Assembly (NCBI GenBank): GCA_903900335.1
Contig: CAIUMP010000044.1
Location: forward strand, 1 to 64,000
Source of the DNA: an uncultured Ignavibacteriota bacterium
Lineage (GTDB): Bacteria; Bacteroidota; Ignavibacteria; Palsa-1295
Length of the DNA: 64,000 bases
Reading direction: 5' to 3'
Shown: piece after piece, positions 36,030 through 44,509 of the stretch
Position numbering within the stretch: the stretch's first letter is position 1
Layout of the letters: the number at the start of each line of letters is the position of its first letter
Program-made: the position numbers and the translations under genes
The notes under the pieces: generated by a model
The model's database searches: none
Told to the model about the DNA's origin: nothing
What the model saw: only the letters and a program-made list of their open reading frames with translations

Positions 36030-37022
36030 GTGACACCCAAAATCCTCATTCTCCGACTTAGCTCGCTGGGCGATATTGTCCTGACAACGCCGCTTCTTGT
36101 GGCGCTGCGAGAGAAATATCCAGAGAGCAGGATCGACTTGGTGATCGCATCGGAGTATGAGACGCTGGCGCAGGTGCTGCCTGCTGTTTCGAGAGTGCAT
36201 GTCTTCAATAAGCGGAGCGGATTCAGCGGACTTCTTGCGTTACGCAATCAGCTTCGGGAAGAGAAGTACGATTATGTTCTTGATGTTCACGATGTCCTTC
36301 GCACCAAGATTCTTCGGCAAGGATTAGGCAAGCACGTCTCGGTCATCGACAAGCGAACATTCAAGCGCTGGCTTTTGGTGAAGTTTAAGTATGATTTACT
36401 GAAGGGCGAGCCGGATGTCATTGGAAGATACTTCGAGGCCGCAAAGAAACTCGGAATTACCGATGACGGACGAGCTCCAACGTTGAAGGCCACCCACGTC
36501 CGCGATCCCAAACGCATTGCCATTGCTCCCAGCGCGCGACATTGGAATAAGAGGTGGCCGGTTGAACACTTTCAACGGCTTGGGAATACGTTGCTTGAGA
36601 AAGGATATGAGTTAACTTTCTACGGTTCGAGGGCGGAGATCGCACTTATCGAAGAAATCCGAAAGGGGCTCCACAACGGGAAGCATCGCTCGTTAGCTGG
36701 CGAGCTTGATCTAACCGACGCCGCCCATTCCCTTGCAAAGTGCTCAGCCGCAATTACAAATGACAGCGGTTTGCTTCATGTCGCGGAAGCGGTTGGAACG
36801 CCAGTCGTAGCGTTGTTCGGGCCAACGGTGAAGCAGTTTGGCTTTGCGCCGCGCGCGGCGAGTGCGGTTGTGCTGGAGGTCGAGGGATTGTATTGTCGGC
36901 CTTGTACGGCGATTGGGTCAAGTGAATGTCCGGAGAAGCACTTCAGATGTATGCGGGAGGTTGGGCCGGAGCAGGTGGTTGTTGCCCTTCATACTGTCAT
37001 TCCCGCGAAAGCGGGAATCTAA
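36030..37022 (+). CDS. Glycosyltransferase family 9 (heptosyltransferase-like)
   Basis: 330 residues from the GTG at 36030. GT9 enzymes add heptose or related sugars to lipopolysaccharide core at the cytosolic face of the inner membrane. Motifs: LSSLGDIVLTTPLL at the N-terminus, NKRWPVEHFQRL, and the family signature TNDSGLLHVAEAVGTPVVALFGPT near 250-275 (ADP-heptose site). I chose GTG because the 21 residues upstream (from ATG 35967) come from intergenic heptamer repeats. The last residues, TVIPAKAGI, and the stop codon are supplied by an inserted inverted repeat (36995-37062), so the natural C-terminus was replaced or lengthened. Confidence 0.88.
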   Translation: MTPKILILRLSSLGDIVLTTPLLVALREKYPESRIDLVIASEYETLAQVLPAVSRVHVFNKRSGFSGLLALRNQLREEKYDYVLDVHDVLRTKILRQGLGKHVSVIDKRTFKRWLLVKFKYDLLKGEPDVIGRYFEAAKKLGITDDGRAPTLKATHVRDPKRIAIAPSARHWNKRWPVEHFQRLGNTLLEKGYELTFYGSRAEIALIEEIRKGLHNGKHRSLAGELDLTDAAHSLAKCSAAITNDSGLLHVAEAVGTPVVALFGPTVKQFGFAPRAASAVVLEVEGLYCRPCTAIGSSECPEKHFRCMREVGPEQVVVALHTVIPAKAGI

Positions 37023-37062
37023 GCTCCATAGGACCTGGATTCCCGCTTTCGCGGGAATGACA
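36995..37062. repeat. Inverted repeat pair (25-bp arms, TGTCATTCCCGCGAAAGCGG type)
   Basis: Two 25-bp arms at 36995-37019 and 37038-37062 are exact reverse complements with an 18-nt spacer. Each arm itself holds the small hairpin CCCGCGAAAGCGGG. This is the dispersed 'ATTCCCGCGAAAGCGGGAAT' palindrome found in many unrelated bacterial genomes. The first arm overlaps the 3' end of the glycosyltransferase. Lying between convergent genes, the large stem could act as a two-way terminator or mRNA 3' protector. Confidence 0.92.
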
Positions 37063-37074
37063 AACATCCTCAGC

Positions 37075-37785
37075 TTACGGCTTCAAATGCGTCGCCAAAA
37101 ACGACAGCGTAAGCGCCCAGGCCTGTCGCGCGGCGTTGGCGTTGTATGCCGGGCGTGCATCGCAGAAGAACGCATGATCGGCGTCCGAAAACACTGCGGC
37201 GATGTGCGGCTTGTTGGCTTCGGTCATCGCGGAGGTCACGGCGTTGCGTTGTTCGGCGGTCAGATGCTTATCCAGTCCACCCCAGCAGAAGAGGATGGGC
37301 GCGTGCTGCTCTTCCGCGAGCGGTAGTAGATTTGGAGCGATGCCGCCACCATAATAGGACACCGCCGCCCTTAGCGGCAGCTTTGCGTTTGCGATGTAAG
37401 ACGCACGTCCACCCATGCAAAAGCCGATTGCGCCAACATGCCCCGGATCAACTTGTCGATCACCGAGCAACCAATCATAGACGGCGAGCATGTCCTCTGT
37501 TATTGCATCCGTCGTGACGGCGAAGAAGTGTTCGCCAAGTTTCGCGAAGTCACCATAGCCTGCGGTGAAACCTTGAGGCGCAGTCCGGTGAAACAACTCC
37601 GGCGCGACCGCGACGTAGCCTTGCTGCGCAAAACGGCGACACACATCCTTGATGTGATCGTTCACGCCGAATGCTTCTTGCAACACGATGAGCGCCGGCG
37701 CTCTCCCGCTCTCGGGACGCGCCACATATGCGCCCATGTCGCTGCCTGCAACGGGGATGGTGATGGTGTCAGTGGTGATGGTCAT
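37075..37785 (-). CDS. Dienelactone hydrolase family protein
   Basis: 236 residues, alpha/beta hydrolase, cytosolic. The family marks are EAFGVNDHIKDVCRRFAQQGYVAVAPELFHR, the nucleophile elbow GFCMGG with Cys as nucleophile (near 125), an Asp in the WGGLDKHL segment and His in SDADHAFF. Classical members hydrolyse carboxymethylenebutenolide in chloroaromatic degradation, but most genomic homologues have unknown ester or lactone substrates. It is convergent with the glycosyltransferase and follows mpl on the minus strand with a double-hairpin repeat in between. Confidence 0.87.
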   Translation of the reverse strand: MTITTDTITIPVAGSDMGAYVARPESGRAPALIVLQEAFGVNDHIKDVCRRFAQQGYVAVAPELFHRTAPQGFTAGYGDFAKLGEHFFAVTTDAITEDMLAVYDWLLGDRQVDPGHVGAIGFCMGGRASYIANAKLPLRAAVSYYGGGIAPNLLPLAEEQHAPILFCWGGLDKHLTAEQRNAVTSAMTEANKPHIAAVFSDADHAFFCDARPAYNANAARQAWALTLSFLATHLKP

Positions 37786-37812
37786 GGAAAGTTACTAATT
37801 TTAGTACTATAC

Positions 37813-37922
37813 GTCATTGCGAGGAAGTCCCGTAGGGACGACGAAGCAATCCGTTGTTGAGTACTGGGTCGCTCCACAACAACGGATTGCTTCGTCACCG
37901 CTTCGCGGTTCCTCGCAATGAC
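37813..37922. repeat. 110-bp double-hairpin element (GTCATTGCGAGGAA...GCAATCCGTTG)
   Basis: The left arm 37813-37859 and right arm 37877-37922 are reverse complementary over GTCATTGCGAGGAA and GACGAAGCAATCCGTTGTTG. Each arm carries its own internal hairpin (GTCCCGTAGGGAC; ACCGCTTCGCGGT), which differ from each other. The result is a cruciform-like MITE/REP element. It lies between mpl and the dienelactone hydrolase gene. A decayed copy is at 54511-54627 and a fragment at 46832-46847. Confidence 0.92.
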
Positions 37923-37942
37923 CATGTTTGGGGCGTGGATGC

Positions 37943-39340
37943 TTATCGGCTGAGCCTCTCCTTCAGCATCTCATGTATCCCGCCAAAGCTGCCGTTGCTC
38001 ATGACGATAACAACATCCCCCGGCTTCGCAATTTCACCAACTTGTTCCGCGATGGCAGCGGCATCGGGAAGGTAGTATGCTTCTTTACCCTTGTCGCGCA
38101 AATCCTGCATAACGCGATCGGGGTCGAGACGCTCCTCAGGAGAGAGGAGATTTAGCCGCGCGATTTGAGAGATGAAAACAACATCGGCATCGGTAAAGCA
38201 CTCGGCAAGTTCGCGTTGGAAGATGTTGCGGCGTGTGGTATTGGAGCGCGGTTCGAAGATGGCGATGACGCGATTCTGCGGAAAACGCTGACGCAATGCT
38301 TGCAGCGTTTCGCGAATCGCGGTTGGATGATGCGCGAAATCATCATACACGATCACTCCGCCGAATTCCCCCTTCTTCTCCATTCGCCGCTTGATACTTT
38401 TGAACGTGGAGAACGCTTGCTGAATTTCATCGAACGTGAGCCCATGATGCAGTGCCGCCGCCGTCACAGCGAGAGCATTGCGAACATTGAACTCGCCGAG
38501 CATCGGTATCTCCAATCGCGTCACGGCCCGCCCGGGTGAATGCACGTCGAATACCGAGGAGTGATCGGTAAATTCGATATTTGCGGCGCGGAAGTCGCAA
38601 TGGTCCGATAAGCCAAATGTGGCAAGCGGTGCGAAGGCTCCGCGCACAATGTCTCGGACATTGGGATCATCTCCATTCGCAATGACGATGCCATTGCGCG
38701 GTACGAGATTCGTAACACGTTTGAAGGCGAGCTTTATGTCATCAATCGAGTCAAAAATATCCGCGTGATCGAACTCGATATTGTTGATGATTAGCGTCGT
38801 CGGAAGGTAATGGAAGAACTTCGAACGCTTATCGAAGAAGGCCGTGTCATATTCATCGCCTTCGAGAACTACGAACTCACTCTCGGGTCGCGCCTGATAC
38901 CCTTGATGGAAATTCTCCGGTACACCGCCAATCAAGAAATTCGGTTTTCGTCCTGCGGATTCCAACGTCCATGCCATGAGCGATGATGTTGTCGATTTAC
39001 CATGCGTGCCCGTGACCACGATGGAGTTCTTCCCTTGAATCACCTCCCGCTTCAATATCTCCGGCAGCGATGTGAACGGGATGCGCCGATCCAGCACTGT
39101 CTCCACCTCCTCATTCCCGCGCGACATGGCATTGCCGATGATTACGACATCGGGATTTGCAGTATCAATATTGGAAGCACGGTAGCCCGGTAGAATGTTG
39201 ATGCCCTGCTCGGCGAGCAGAAGAGACATCGGCGGGTAGATATTATCGTCGGAGCCGGAGACTTCGTGGCCGAGAGCGCGGAGCAGCAGCGCGCCATTGC
39301 CCATTGCGGTGCCGCAGATACCGATGAAGTAGAGGTGCAT
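37943..39340 (-). CDS. mpl: UDP-N-acetylmuramate:L-alanyl-gamma-D-glutamyl-meso-diaminopimelate ligase
   Basis: 465 residues. A Mur-ligase-family enzyme of peptidoglycan recycling: it joins the recovered tripeptide to UDP-MurNAc in the cytosol using ATP. Motifs: N-terminal IGICGTAMGNGALLLRALGHEVSG (UDP-binding, distinct from MurC), the ATP loop VVTGTHGKSTTSSLMAW near 108-124, EGDEYDTAFFDKRSKF (typical of Mpl), and DDFAHHPTAI near 330. Its presence indicates meso-diaminopimelate-type peptidoglycan and muropeptide reuse. The ATG is preceded within 6 nt by a repeat arm (39346 on). It is downstream of tRNA-Met on the same strand. Confidence 0.92.
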   Translation of the reverse strand: MHLYFIGICGTAMGNGALLLRALGHEVSGSDDNIYPPMSLLLAEQGINILPGYRASNIDTANPDVVIIGNAMSRGNEEVETVLDRRIPFTSLPEILKREVIQGKNSIVVTGTHGKSTTSSLMAWTLESAGRKPNFLIGGVPENFHQGYQARPESEFVVLEGDEYDTAFFDKRSKFFHYLPTTLIINNIEFDHADIFDSIDDIKLAFKRVTNLVPRNGIVIANGDDPNVRDIVRGAFAPLATFGLSDHCDFRAANIEFTDHSSVFDVHSPGRAVTRLEIPMLGEFNVRNALAVTAAALHHGLTFDEIQQAFSTFKSIKRRMEKKGEFGGVIVYDDFAHHPTAIRETLQALRQRFPQNRVIAIFEPRSNTTRRNIFQRELAECFTDADVVFISQIARLNLLSPEERLDPDRVMQDLRDKGKEAYYLPDAAAIAEQVGEIAKPGDVVIVMSNGSFGGIHEMLKERLSR

Positions 39341-39345
39341 TCGTC

Positions 39346-39443
39346 TGAACCGGGATTGATGGGATTATTTCGGATTAGTGGGATTGGGAACACCTACACT
39401 AACTTACTAATCTCAAAAATCAACTCAATCTCATAAAATCATG
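39346..39443. repeat. GGATTnnTGGGATT repeat, imperfect inverted arrangement
   Basis: 39346-39390 contains GAACCGGGATT, TGGGATT, CGGATT and TGGGATT at roughly 12-bp intervals. 39410-39443 holds the same pattern reversed (AATCTCAAAAATC...AATCTCATAAAATC). The left part abuts the mpl start codon. A second copy (GAACCGGGATTTTTGGGATT) at 56588-56626 abuts the yebC start codon. Confidence 0.7.
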
Positions 39444-39456
39444 GTACTGACTCTTG

Positions 39457-39530
39457 TAGCGGGGGAGGGATTTGAACCCACGACCTACGGATTATGATTC
39501 CGACGCTCTAACCAACTGAGCTACCCCGCC
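39457..39530 (-). tRNA. tRNA with CAU anticodon, probably tRNA-Met (elongator)
   Basis: 74 nt on the minus strand. Acceptor GGCGGGG pairs with CCCCGCT (G1-U72 wobble) and the discriminator is A. The D arm is GCTC-AGTTGGTTA-GAGC, the anticodon loop ATCATAA gives anticodon CAU (39494-39496), and the T loop is TTCAAAT. CCA is not encoded. The sequence resembles Bacteroidota elongator tRNA-Met; the initiator is excluded by the paired 1-72 and the lack of three G-C pairs in the anticodon stem. A lysidine-modified tRNA-Ile2, which also has CAU, cannot be fully excluded. Confidence 0.93.
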
Positions 39531-39541
39531 AGGGGAAAGGA

Positions 39542-39569
39542 GAAATTAGGAATGATGAATTATGAAAGA
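39542..39569. repeat. Heptamer repeat (TGAATTA type)
   Basis: Four tandem units: GAAATTA, GGAATGA, TGAATTA, TGAAAGA. It lies just upstream of tRNA-Met and has the same consensus as the reverse complement of the array at 51639-51666. Confidence 0.65.
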
Positions 39570-39675
39570 ATTCTCTCATAGCCCAGCATCTAACGAATGT
39601 GGTCCCACAATTGTTAGCGCGGCCCGAACGTAAATCGGAACGGGCGTAGTTCCAAATTTCCACGAATCTGTTATT

Positions 39676-40332
39676 GTGAACCACCAAGACCTGCCTTTTC
39701 TTGAGCGATCCCCTCGCGACCCGTCGCTTTCTCAGCCTCCCCTGCTCGTGCTTTTGCATGGTCGGGCCGCAGAAGCGAAAACTATATTTTCCATCGAGGG
39801 GCTGCTCGATCCGAGGCTACATGTACTTGCCATTCGTGCACCGTACGAGTCGGAATTGGGCGGATATGAGTGGTTTCATCCCGGCACAGATGAGACGCGG
39901 GAGGAAATCAAGGATGCCAAGCGATTCAATGAATCGGAGGCGATCCTGTTGGAGAACATTCAGTCCCACATCACCCGGTTAGGAATGGAATCCAACGATC
40001 TATTCTTGTGGGGATTTAGTCAGGGCGCGGCGATGTGCCAAATTCTGGGGCTTCGCGGAAAACTGAAACCGATGGGGGTTGTTCCAATGTCTGGCTTCTT
40101 GCCGACACCCGTGCGGCGTTGGCACGAATGGTCCCGGCACTCGAAATTCCTCATCGCCCACGGCACGAACGACGAGGTACTTTCGCAGGATTCATCGCTC
40201 GCCGCAAAATCATTCTTGGAATCGAAAGGCGTCGATGTGGAATATCATGAATACAAAGGCCGCCACAAAATGACGCTCGCCTCCGTCGCATTCGTGAACG
40301 ACTGGATCAAGAAAACCGCCAAACTTCCGTAG
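39676..40332 (+). CDS. Carboxylesterase/phospholipase-type alpha/beta hydrolase
   Basis: 218 residues from a GTG start. Typical of the small carboxylesterase/lysophospholipase family: LLVLLHGRAAEA oxyanion region, GFSQGAAMC nucleophile elbow with catalytic Ser near 117, Asp in HGTNDEV near 165 and His in KGRHKM near 200. It has no signal peptide and is therefore cytosolic. Likely substrates are short-chain esters or lysolipids. It starts a plus-strand pair with the methyltransferase gene 4 nt downstream. Confidence 0.85.
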   Translation: MNHQDLPFLERSPRDPSLSQPPLLVLLHGRAAEAKTIFSIEGLLDPRLHVLAIRAPYESELGGYEWFHPGTDETREEIKDAKRFNESEAILLENIQSHITRLGMESNDLFLWGFSQGAAMCQILGLRGKLKPMGVVPMSGFLPTPVRRWHEWSRHSKFLIAHGTNDEVLSQDSSLAAKSFLESKGVDVEYHEYKGRHKMTLASVAFVNDWIKKTAKLP

Positions 40333-40336
40333 CGGC

Positions 40337-41002
40337 GTGCTGCGCACACCCACAATCCCTTTGACCGAAAAACTCCCCTACGACTTCGACCTCCGACTGA
40401 ACCACCCCGTGTCCACACACGCGGTGCAGTTTCAGCTCATCCCTGTGGGGTCGCGGGTGCTGGATGTCGGTTGCCACACGGGAATTCTGGGCGCGGCGCT
40501 GAAGGAGAAGAAGCAGTGCGAGGTGATCGGCATTGACAACGATGAGCGCGCGATAGCTGTGGCGGGAGATCGGTTGGATTCGGTACGACTCGTCAATCTC
40601 GAAGTGGACAGTTGGAGTGACCTCATGCTAACTCTCGGCCTGGCAAACTTCGACATCATCCTCTTCGGGGATGTCATTGAGCATACGCGGGAGCCGCAAC
40701 AAATTCTTTCTGAGGCGAGGAAGCTATTGAAGCCGGGCGGTAAGGTGATCGTGAGTTTGCCGAATGTGGCGAACCTTCGCGTTCGTCTCGGTCTTCTCTT
40801 CGGGAATTTCGATTATGGGGACTCAGGGATATTGGATAAGTCTCACCTGCGATTCTTCACCCAAAAGTCGGCGAGAGAGTTGGTCGGAGAAGCGGGCTAC
40901 AAGATCGTCGCAGAGCGATATTCGGGGTACTCACTCCCGAAGTGGTTGATTGACGCAATGCCAACGCTGTTTGCGGTCAATATTATTTTGGTGGGCGAGT
41001 AA
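40337..41002 (+). CDS. Class I SAM-dependent methyltransferase
   Basis: 221 residues, GTG start 4 nt after the esterase stop. Motif I is VLDVGCHTGILGAAL near 35-50, motif II contains ...VIGIDNDERA, and motif post-I/II FDIILFGDVIEHTREPQQIL with KPGGKVIVSLPNVANLRVRLGLLFGNFDYGDSGILDKSHLRFFT resembles methyltransferases linked to surface polysaccharide or lipid synthesis (MetW/UbiG-like fold). The substrate is unknown. Ends before a CCCAGGG...CCCTGGG hairpin. Confidence 0.83.
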   Translation: MLRTPTIPLTEKLPYDFDLRLNHPVSTHAVQFQLIPVGSRVLDVGCHTGILGAALKEKKQCEVIGIDNDERAIAVAGDRLDSVRLVNLEVDSWSDLMLTLGLANFDIILFGDVIEHTREPQQILSEARKLLKPGGKVIVSLPNVANLRVRLGLLFGNFDYGDSGILDKSHLRFFTQKSARELVGEAGYKIVAERYSGYSLPKWLIDAMPTLFAVNIILVGE

Positions 41003-41027
41003 GCCAAAATCTTCCCCCAACTCCGTC

Positions 41028-41056
41028 CCAGGGTTCCGCTACGCTGCTCCCTGGGC
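41028..41056. repeat. CCCAGGG...CCCTGGG palindrome between convergent genes
   Basis: CCCAGGG (41028-41034) and CCCTGGG (41050-41056) enclose TTCCGCTACGCTGCT. This hairpin, continued by GCTATCTACCA, belongs to a dispersed palindrome type seen in many genomes. It sits between convergent genes and may terminate both, though there is no T-run. Confidence 0.7.
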
Positions 41057-41072
41057 TATCTACCAAGGGTTC

Positions 41073-41882
41073 TTAAGGTGCTAGGCGAGCGACGATTTCT
41101 ACGTATTGCGGGATGAGTCCATTACCCGTCGAAGTTGCCGCGGGAGCGTCCCCCTTCTTCTTCTTGCCCTTCTTCGCTGAAGCGTCGGCTGGCGGAGCAG
41201 GGACACTAACACCAGGAATTGTGAAGCGACCGACGGGTACTGTCGCGCTGGTTACAACACTGAACCGATTCGCCTGAATGGACTTGCCAAGGAAGAACGA
41301 CCGGATAGCAGTTGCCCTGCCATCCACCAACGTCTGCTGCGATGCGTCCTTCTTGCCCTTGATCTCCCAATCCGGATAGACGGTGATATTCAGCGAAAGC
41401 TTCACATTGCGACGAATGAGATCAACGATCTCGTTTAGGCGCGCAGTTGAACCTTCGGTGACTGTGGAAGACTTCGGCAGAAACACCGCATCGTTAATAG
41501 GGAAAATGTCTCCATCGTGTAAGCGCGTGAGGAAGATTCGGAGACTGTACTCCGTGTACTTATCGAGCGCAGGCACCATGATCGTATCCTCGTGATACGC
41601 ATACTTCGTATCGTTGACGACGAAGCGGTACATGCCATTCGGCTGAAGGATGTTCGTGAACTTGCCATCGGGCTTTGTGGTCGTGGTGGTCACGCGCTCT
41701 GTTCCGCGAAGGATCGTTACCTTAACCCCTCCCAACGGCGAGCCGTCATCACCGACGACATCACCTTTGATCATCCCGACTGCGCGAGACAAATTTCCGA
41801 GTTGGGCGTAAGCGGAAGAATTTAGGGCAAACAGCGCGGCGCAGATCGCTACGAATTGTGCGTAGTTGTAACGTTGATTCAT
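41073..41882 (-). CDS. Periplasmic carboxypeptidase-regulatory-like/OmpA-like protein
   Basis: 269 residues. Signal peptide ends SSAYAQ (about 27). Residues about 37-115 form a CarboxypepD_reg-like beta-sandwich (GMIKGDVVGDDGSPLGGVKVTI...DGKF). About 128-265 resembles an OmpA C-terminal fold (FPINDAVFLPKSSTVTEGSTARLNEIVDLI...DGRATAIRSFFL), split by a Lys/Ala-rich low-complexity insert near 233-250. OmpA folds bind peptidoglycan, so an envelope-anchoring role is likely. No operon partner. Confidence 0.75.
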   Translation of the reverse strand: MNQRYNYAQFVAICAALFALNSSAYAQLGNLSRAVGMIKGDVVGDDGSPLGGVKVTILRGTERVTTTTTKPDGKFTNILQPNGMYRFVVNDTKYAYHEDTIMVPALDKYTEYSLRIFLTRLHDGDIFPINDAVFLPKSSTVTEGSTARLNEIVDLIRRNVKLSLNITVYPDWEIKGKKDASQQTLVDGRATAIRSFFLGKSIQANRFSVVTSATVPVGRFTIPGVSVPAPPADASAKKGKKKKGDAPAATSTGNGLIPQYVEIVARLAP

Positions 41883-42005
41883 CGTCCGATAACCTAGAGA
41901 TGTGGTACGTAAATAGAGCGAGACCAGAGGGCAACGACTCGCCCTCGGCGGCCTAAGAACACGTCTTAATAACGAAAGTTACACGCAAATCCTGACAAAT
42001 CGGGT

Positions 42006-42665
42006 TCATTTTTGGACGACGCCAATAACCATGCCATCGCCGATCGGTGCCAAAATGCTGAACAAAGATGGCTCCGCGGTGATGGCGCGGTTGAACTCTT
42101 GAAGGGCTGTTACTGAGACGAAATCGGAGTCGTCCGGCTCAACCTCCGTTGCGATCTTCCCCAAGGCAAGCGCATTGTCGCCCGCAATGACGCCGCCCGG
42201 ACGAACGAGCCTCAGTGACTCGCGAAGGTAATTGACATAGTTCACCTTATCGGCATCGATGAGGACGAAGTCGAATATGTTATCCTTCATGGATTTCATC
42301 GCATCCAGCGCAGGTCCGGTGATGACTTTCACATTTCCAATTCCCGCTTCGGCAAGATTCTCCTTCGCAACCTCCGCGTGCTCGGGATTGAATTCAAGGC
42401 TCACAACCTCGCCATCCGCCCCAATTGCTTGCGACATAATCGCCGCGCTATATCCGAACAACGTTCCTACATCAAGCACGCGTTTCGCTTTTATCGCACG
42501 CAAGAACACCTTAACGAATTTCGCTTGTTCTTCCGCGATCATAATCATCGGAATTCCCGCCGCCTGCGCGCGGGCACTCATTCTTTGCAAGAGCACGCGT
42601 TCGTCGCTCGCGAAATTGGAGACGATGTATTCGCAGGTGTGGTCGGTGAGCGGAGTACCCTTCAT
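42006..42665 (-). CDS. O-methyltransferase (class I SAM, catechol-OMT-like)
   Basis: 219 residues. Family signatures: VLDVGTLFGYSAAIMSQAI near 68-86, VVSLEFNPEHAEVAKENL, DFVLIDADKVNYVNYLRESLRLVRPGGVIAGDNAL near 130-165. This matches the cation-dependent O-methyltransferase family (COMT/CCoAOMT type), which usually binds a divalent cation via Asp residues in DADK and GDNAL. The acceptor is unknown; catechol-like phenolics are typical. It sits downstream of ruvB on the minus strand. Confidence 0.86.
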   Translation of the reverse strand: MKGTPLTDHTCEYIVSNFASDERVLLQRMSARAQAAGIPMIMIAEEQAKFVKVFLRAIKAKRVLDVGTLFGYSAAIMSQAIGADGEVVSLEFNPEHAEVAKENLAEAGIGNVKVITGPALDAMKSMKDNIFDFVLIDADKVNYVNYLRESLRLVRPGGVIAGDNALALGKIATEVEPDDSDFVSVTALQEFNRAITAEPSLFSILAPIGDGMVIGVVQK

Positions 42666-42715
42666 ATCAAATTCTTAATTATTGAACTCGTCTTTGGTGA
42701 TGATTCAAAAGGACG

Positions 42716-43747
42716 TTATACGTCATTTGCAAAGAGTGTTGCATCCGACTTTCGAAACGGAATACCAAAATGTTTGTATGCAAGTTTCGTCGCTTCCCTA
42801 CCTCGCGGCGTGCGGGCGATAAAGCCTTCCTGAATCAAGAATGGCTCGTACACTTCTTCTATCGTCCCGCCTTCTTCTCCCACAGCAACAGCAATGGTAT
42901 TCAATCCCACGGGTCCGCCATTGAATTTTTCGATGATCGTCAGGAGAATACGTTTGTCCATCTCATCGAGGCCGTGCTCATCGACTTCGAGGGCCTTCAG
43001 AGCCATGAGCGCAATCTCCTTCGTGATTCGTCCATCGCCTTTGACTTGCGCGAAATCACGGGTACGATGCAACAGACGATTTGCTATTCGCGGAGTGCCA
43101 CGCGAACGACGAGCCAGTTCGAGCGCGCCATCTTCATCCACTTCAAGCGAGAGCAATCGCGCGCTTCGTTCGATAATTGTCTTAAGTGTTGGCGCTGTGT
43201 AGTAGTCGAGGCGATTGGTAATCCCGAAGCGCGAACGGAGCGGTGCGGAGAGTAATCCCGCGCGAGTTGTTGCACCAATAAGCGTGAATGGCTTCAGCTC
43301 GATCTGAATTGAACGGGCGCTTGGACCGGAGTCGATCATGATATCGAGCTTGTAGTCTTCCATCGCGGAGTACAGATATTCTTCGACGACGGCGGAGAGG
43401 CGATGGATTTCATCAATGAACAGCACGTCACCTTCTTCAAGCGTTGTCAGCAATCCTGCGAGATCGCCAGCGCGTTCAAGAACTGGCCCTGAGGTCGTCT
43501 TGATGTTCGCGTGCATTTCGTTCGCGATGATATGCGCGAGGGTCGTCTTGCCAAGACCGGGCGGGCCAGTAAACAACACATGATCGAGCGCCTCACCGCG
43601 AGCGCGCGCCGCCTGGATGAAGATGCGGAGATTCTCGATGATGCTCGTCTGCCCCGTGAACTCGCCGAACTCGCGCGGACGCAGCGAACGCTCGTATTCG
43701 GCTTCGATCTTTTCGGGGGCGACTGCTTCGTTGCGTTTGGTGGCCAT
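42716..43747 (-). CDS. ruvB: Holliday junction branch migration ATPase RuvB
   Basis: 343 residues, the full usual length. With RuvA, RuvB drives branch migration of Holliday junctions in recombination repair. Motifs: Walker [19 protein letters not shown] near 61-78, Walker [10 protein letters not shown] near 110-118, sensor 1 [18 protein letters not shown] with Arg finger, and the C-terminal winged helix (ending [16 protein letters not shown]). RuvA and RuvC are not in the window. The ATG is preceded after 3 nt by GTTAGCAACCC, identical in sequence and spacing to that before the AAA gene at 35947. Confidence 0.97.
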   Translation of the reverse strand: MATKRNEAVAPEKIEAEYERSLRPREFGEFTGQTSIIENLRIFIQAARARGEALDHVLFTGPPGLGKTTLAHIIANEMHANIKTTSGPVLERAGDLAGLLTTLEEGDVLFIDEIHRLSAVVEEYLYSAMEDYKLDIMIDSGPSARSIQIELKPFTLIGATTRAGLLSAPLRSRFGITNRLDYYTAPTLKTIIERSARLLSLEVDEDGALELARRSRGTPRIANRLLHRTRDFAQVKGDGRITKEIALMALKALEVDEHGLDEMDKRILLTIIEKFNGGPVGLNTIAVAVGEEGGTIEEVYEPFLIQEGFIARTPRGREATKLAYKHFGIPFRKSDATLFANDV

Positions 43748-43783
43748 GTCGGGTTGCTAACAGCCCAGGACGGAAAAGGAGTC

Positions 43784-44296
43784 TTAGGACGCCCCCTCGA
43801 CATTCAAAATAAAATTAAGCATATCAATATTCCCCGGATTGTGTCCGGCACGACGAATCGCGGCGAAAACTTGCGCGCGTGTGTGCGTGCCATGGTTCGC
43901 CGTGTGCATCAGCAGCTTCCAAACAGGGTGCGACTCCTGCTTGCCATTCGAGCGCACGAAGCTGCGAATTTCCTTCACGCTTTCTTCCGTCAATCCATTG
44001 ATGTAGGTGTTCGTCTGCTCATTCACTGCCACCCAGCGCTGGCGAGCTTTCTGGAGGGTATCCAGATCCTTCGGCAACATTAGCCTTATCGCCTCCTTCA
44101 TTTCTTTCGTCTCATCGTACCAACAGAACCAGCCCCACTGGACGTTAATGAGATGATCGAGTGTCTCCCACGTCGAGCCATTGCCGCTGCAGCCGGGGGC
44201 GGTCCATTCTTCAGGCGTGAGCTGCTCGCAGGCGTTCAGAAGCTGCTCTGTGGCCCAGGCGTTGTATCGGTAGTACGTTTGGATGAGTTCGAGCAT
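43784..44296 (-). CDS. DinB family protein
   Basis: 170 residues. A four-helix-bundle DinB/YfiT-like fold with metal-ligand histidines in TLDHLINVQWGW (His near 48) and HTANHGTHTRAQV (His pair near 133-137). N-terminal YYRYNAWATEQLL is typical. Members are metal-dependent hydrolases or thiol transferases (bacillithiol and mycothiol related); the specific substrate is unknown. It lies 36 nt upstream of ruvB on the same strand. Confidence 0.82.
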   Translation of the reverse strand: MLELIQTYYRYNAWATEQLLNACEQLTPEEWTAPGCSGNGSTWETLDHLINVQWGWFCWYDETKEMKEAIRLMLPKDLDTLQKARQRWVAVNEQTNTYINGLTEESVKEIRSFVRSNGKQESHPVWKLLMHTANHGTHTRAQVFAAIRRAGHNPGNIDMLNFILNVEGAS

Positions 44297-44509
44297 TTAA
44301 AAATCGGATTAGTGTCGTCCAGAACAGCACCGCGTTCAAAGACTATTCCCGGCATGACAATAAACTAACGCAACATCCGTCTTCAACAGGCGTTTTACGC
44401 GTAGCCAGCAACAACTTTCTCTTTTCCGCATGGCTTGACTGTTACTTTCCGACGCAGCCGAATGTGGATGTATGCAACCGGGTTAAGGCAACTAACCCTC
44501 ACCGCTTGA

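Noticed and set aside
44297-44509. A riboswitch upstream of the TonB receptor
   Set aside because: I looked for cobalamin-type conserved blocks and saw none.
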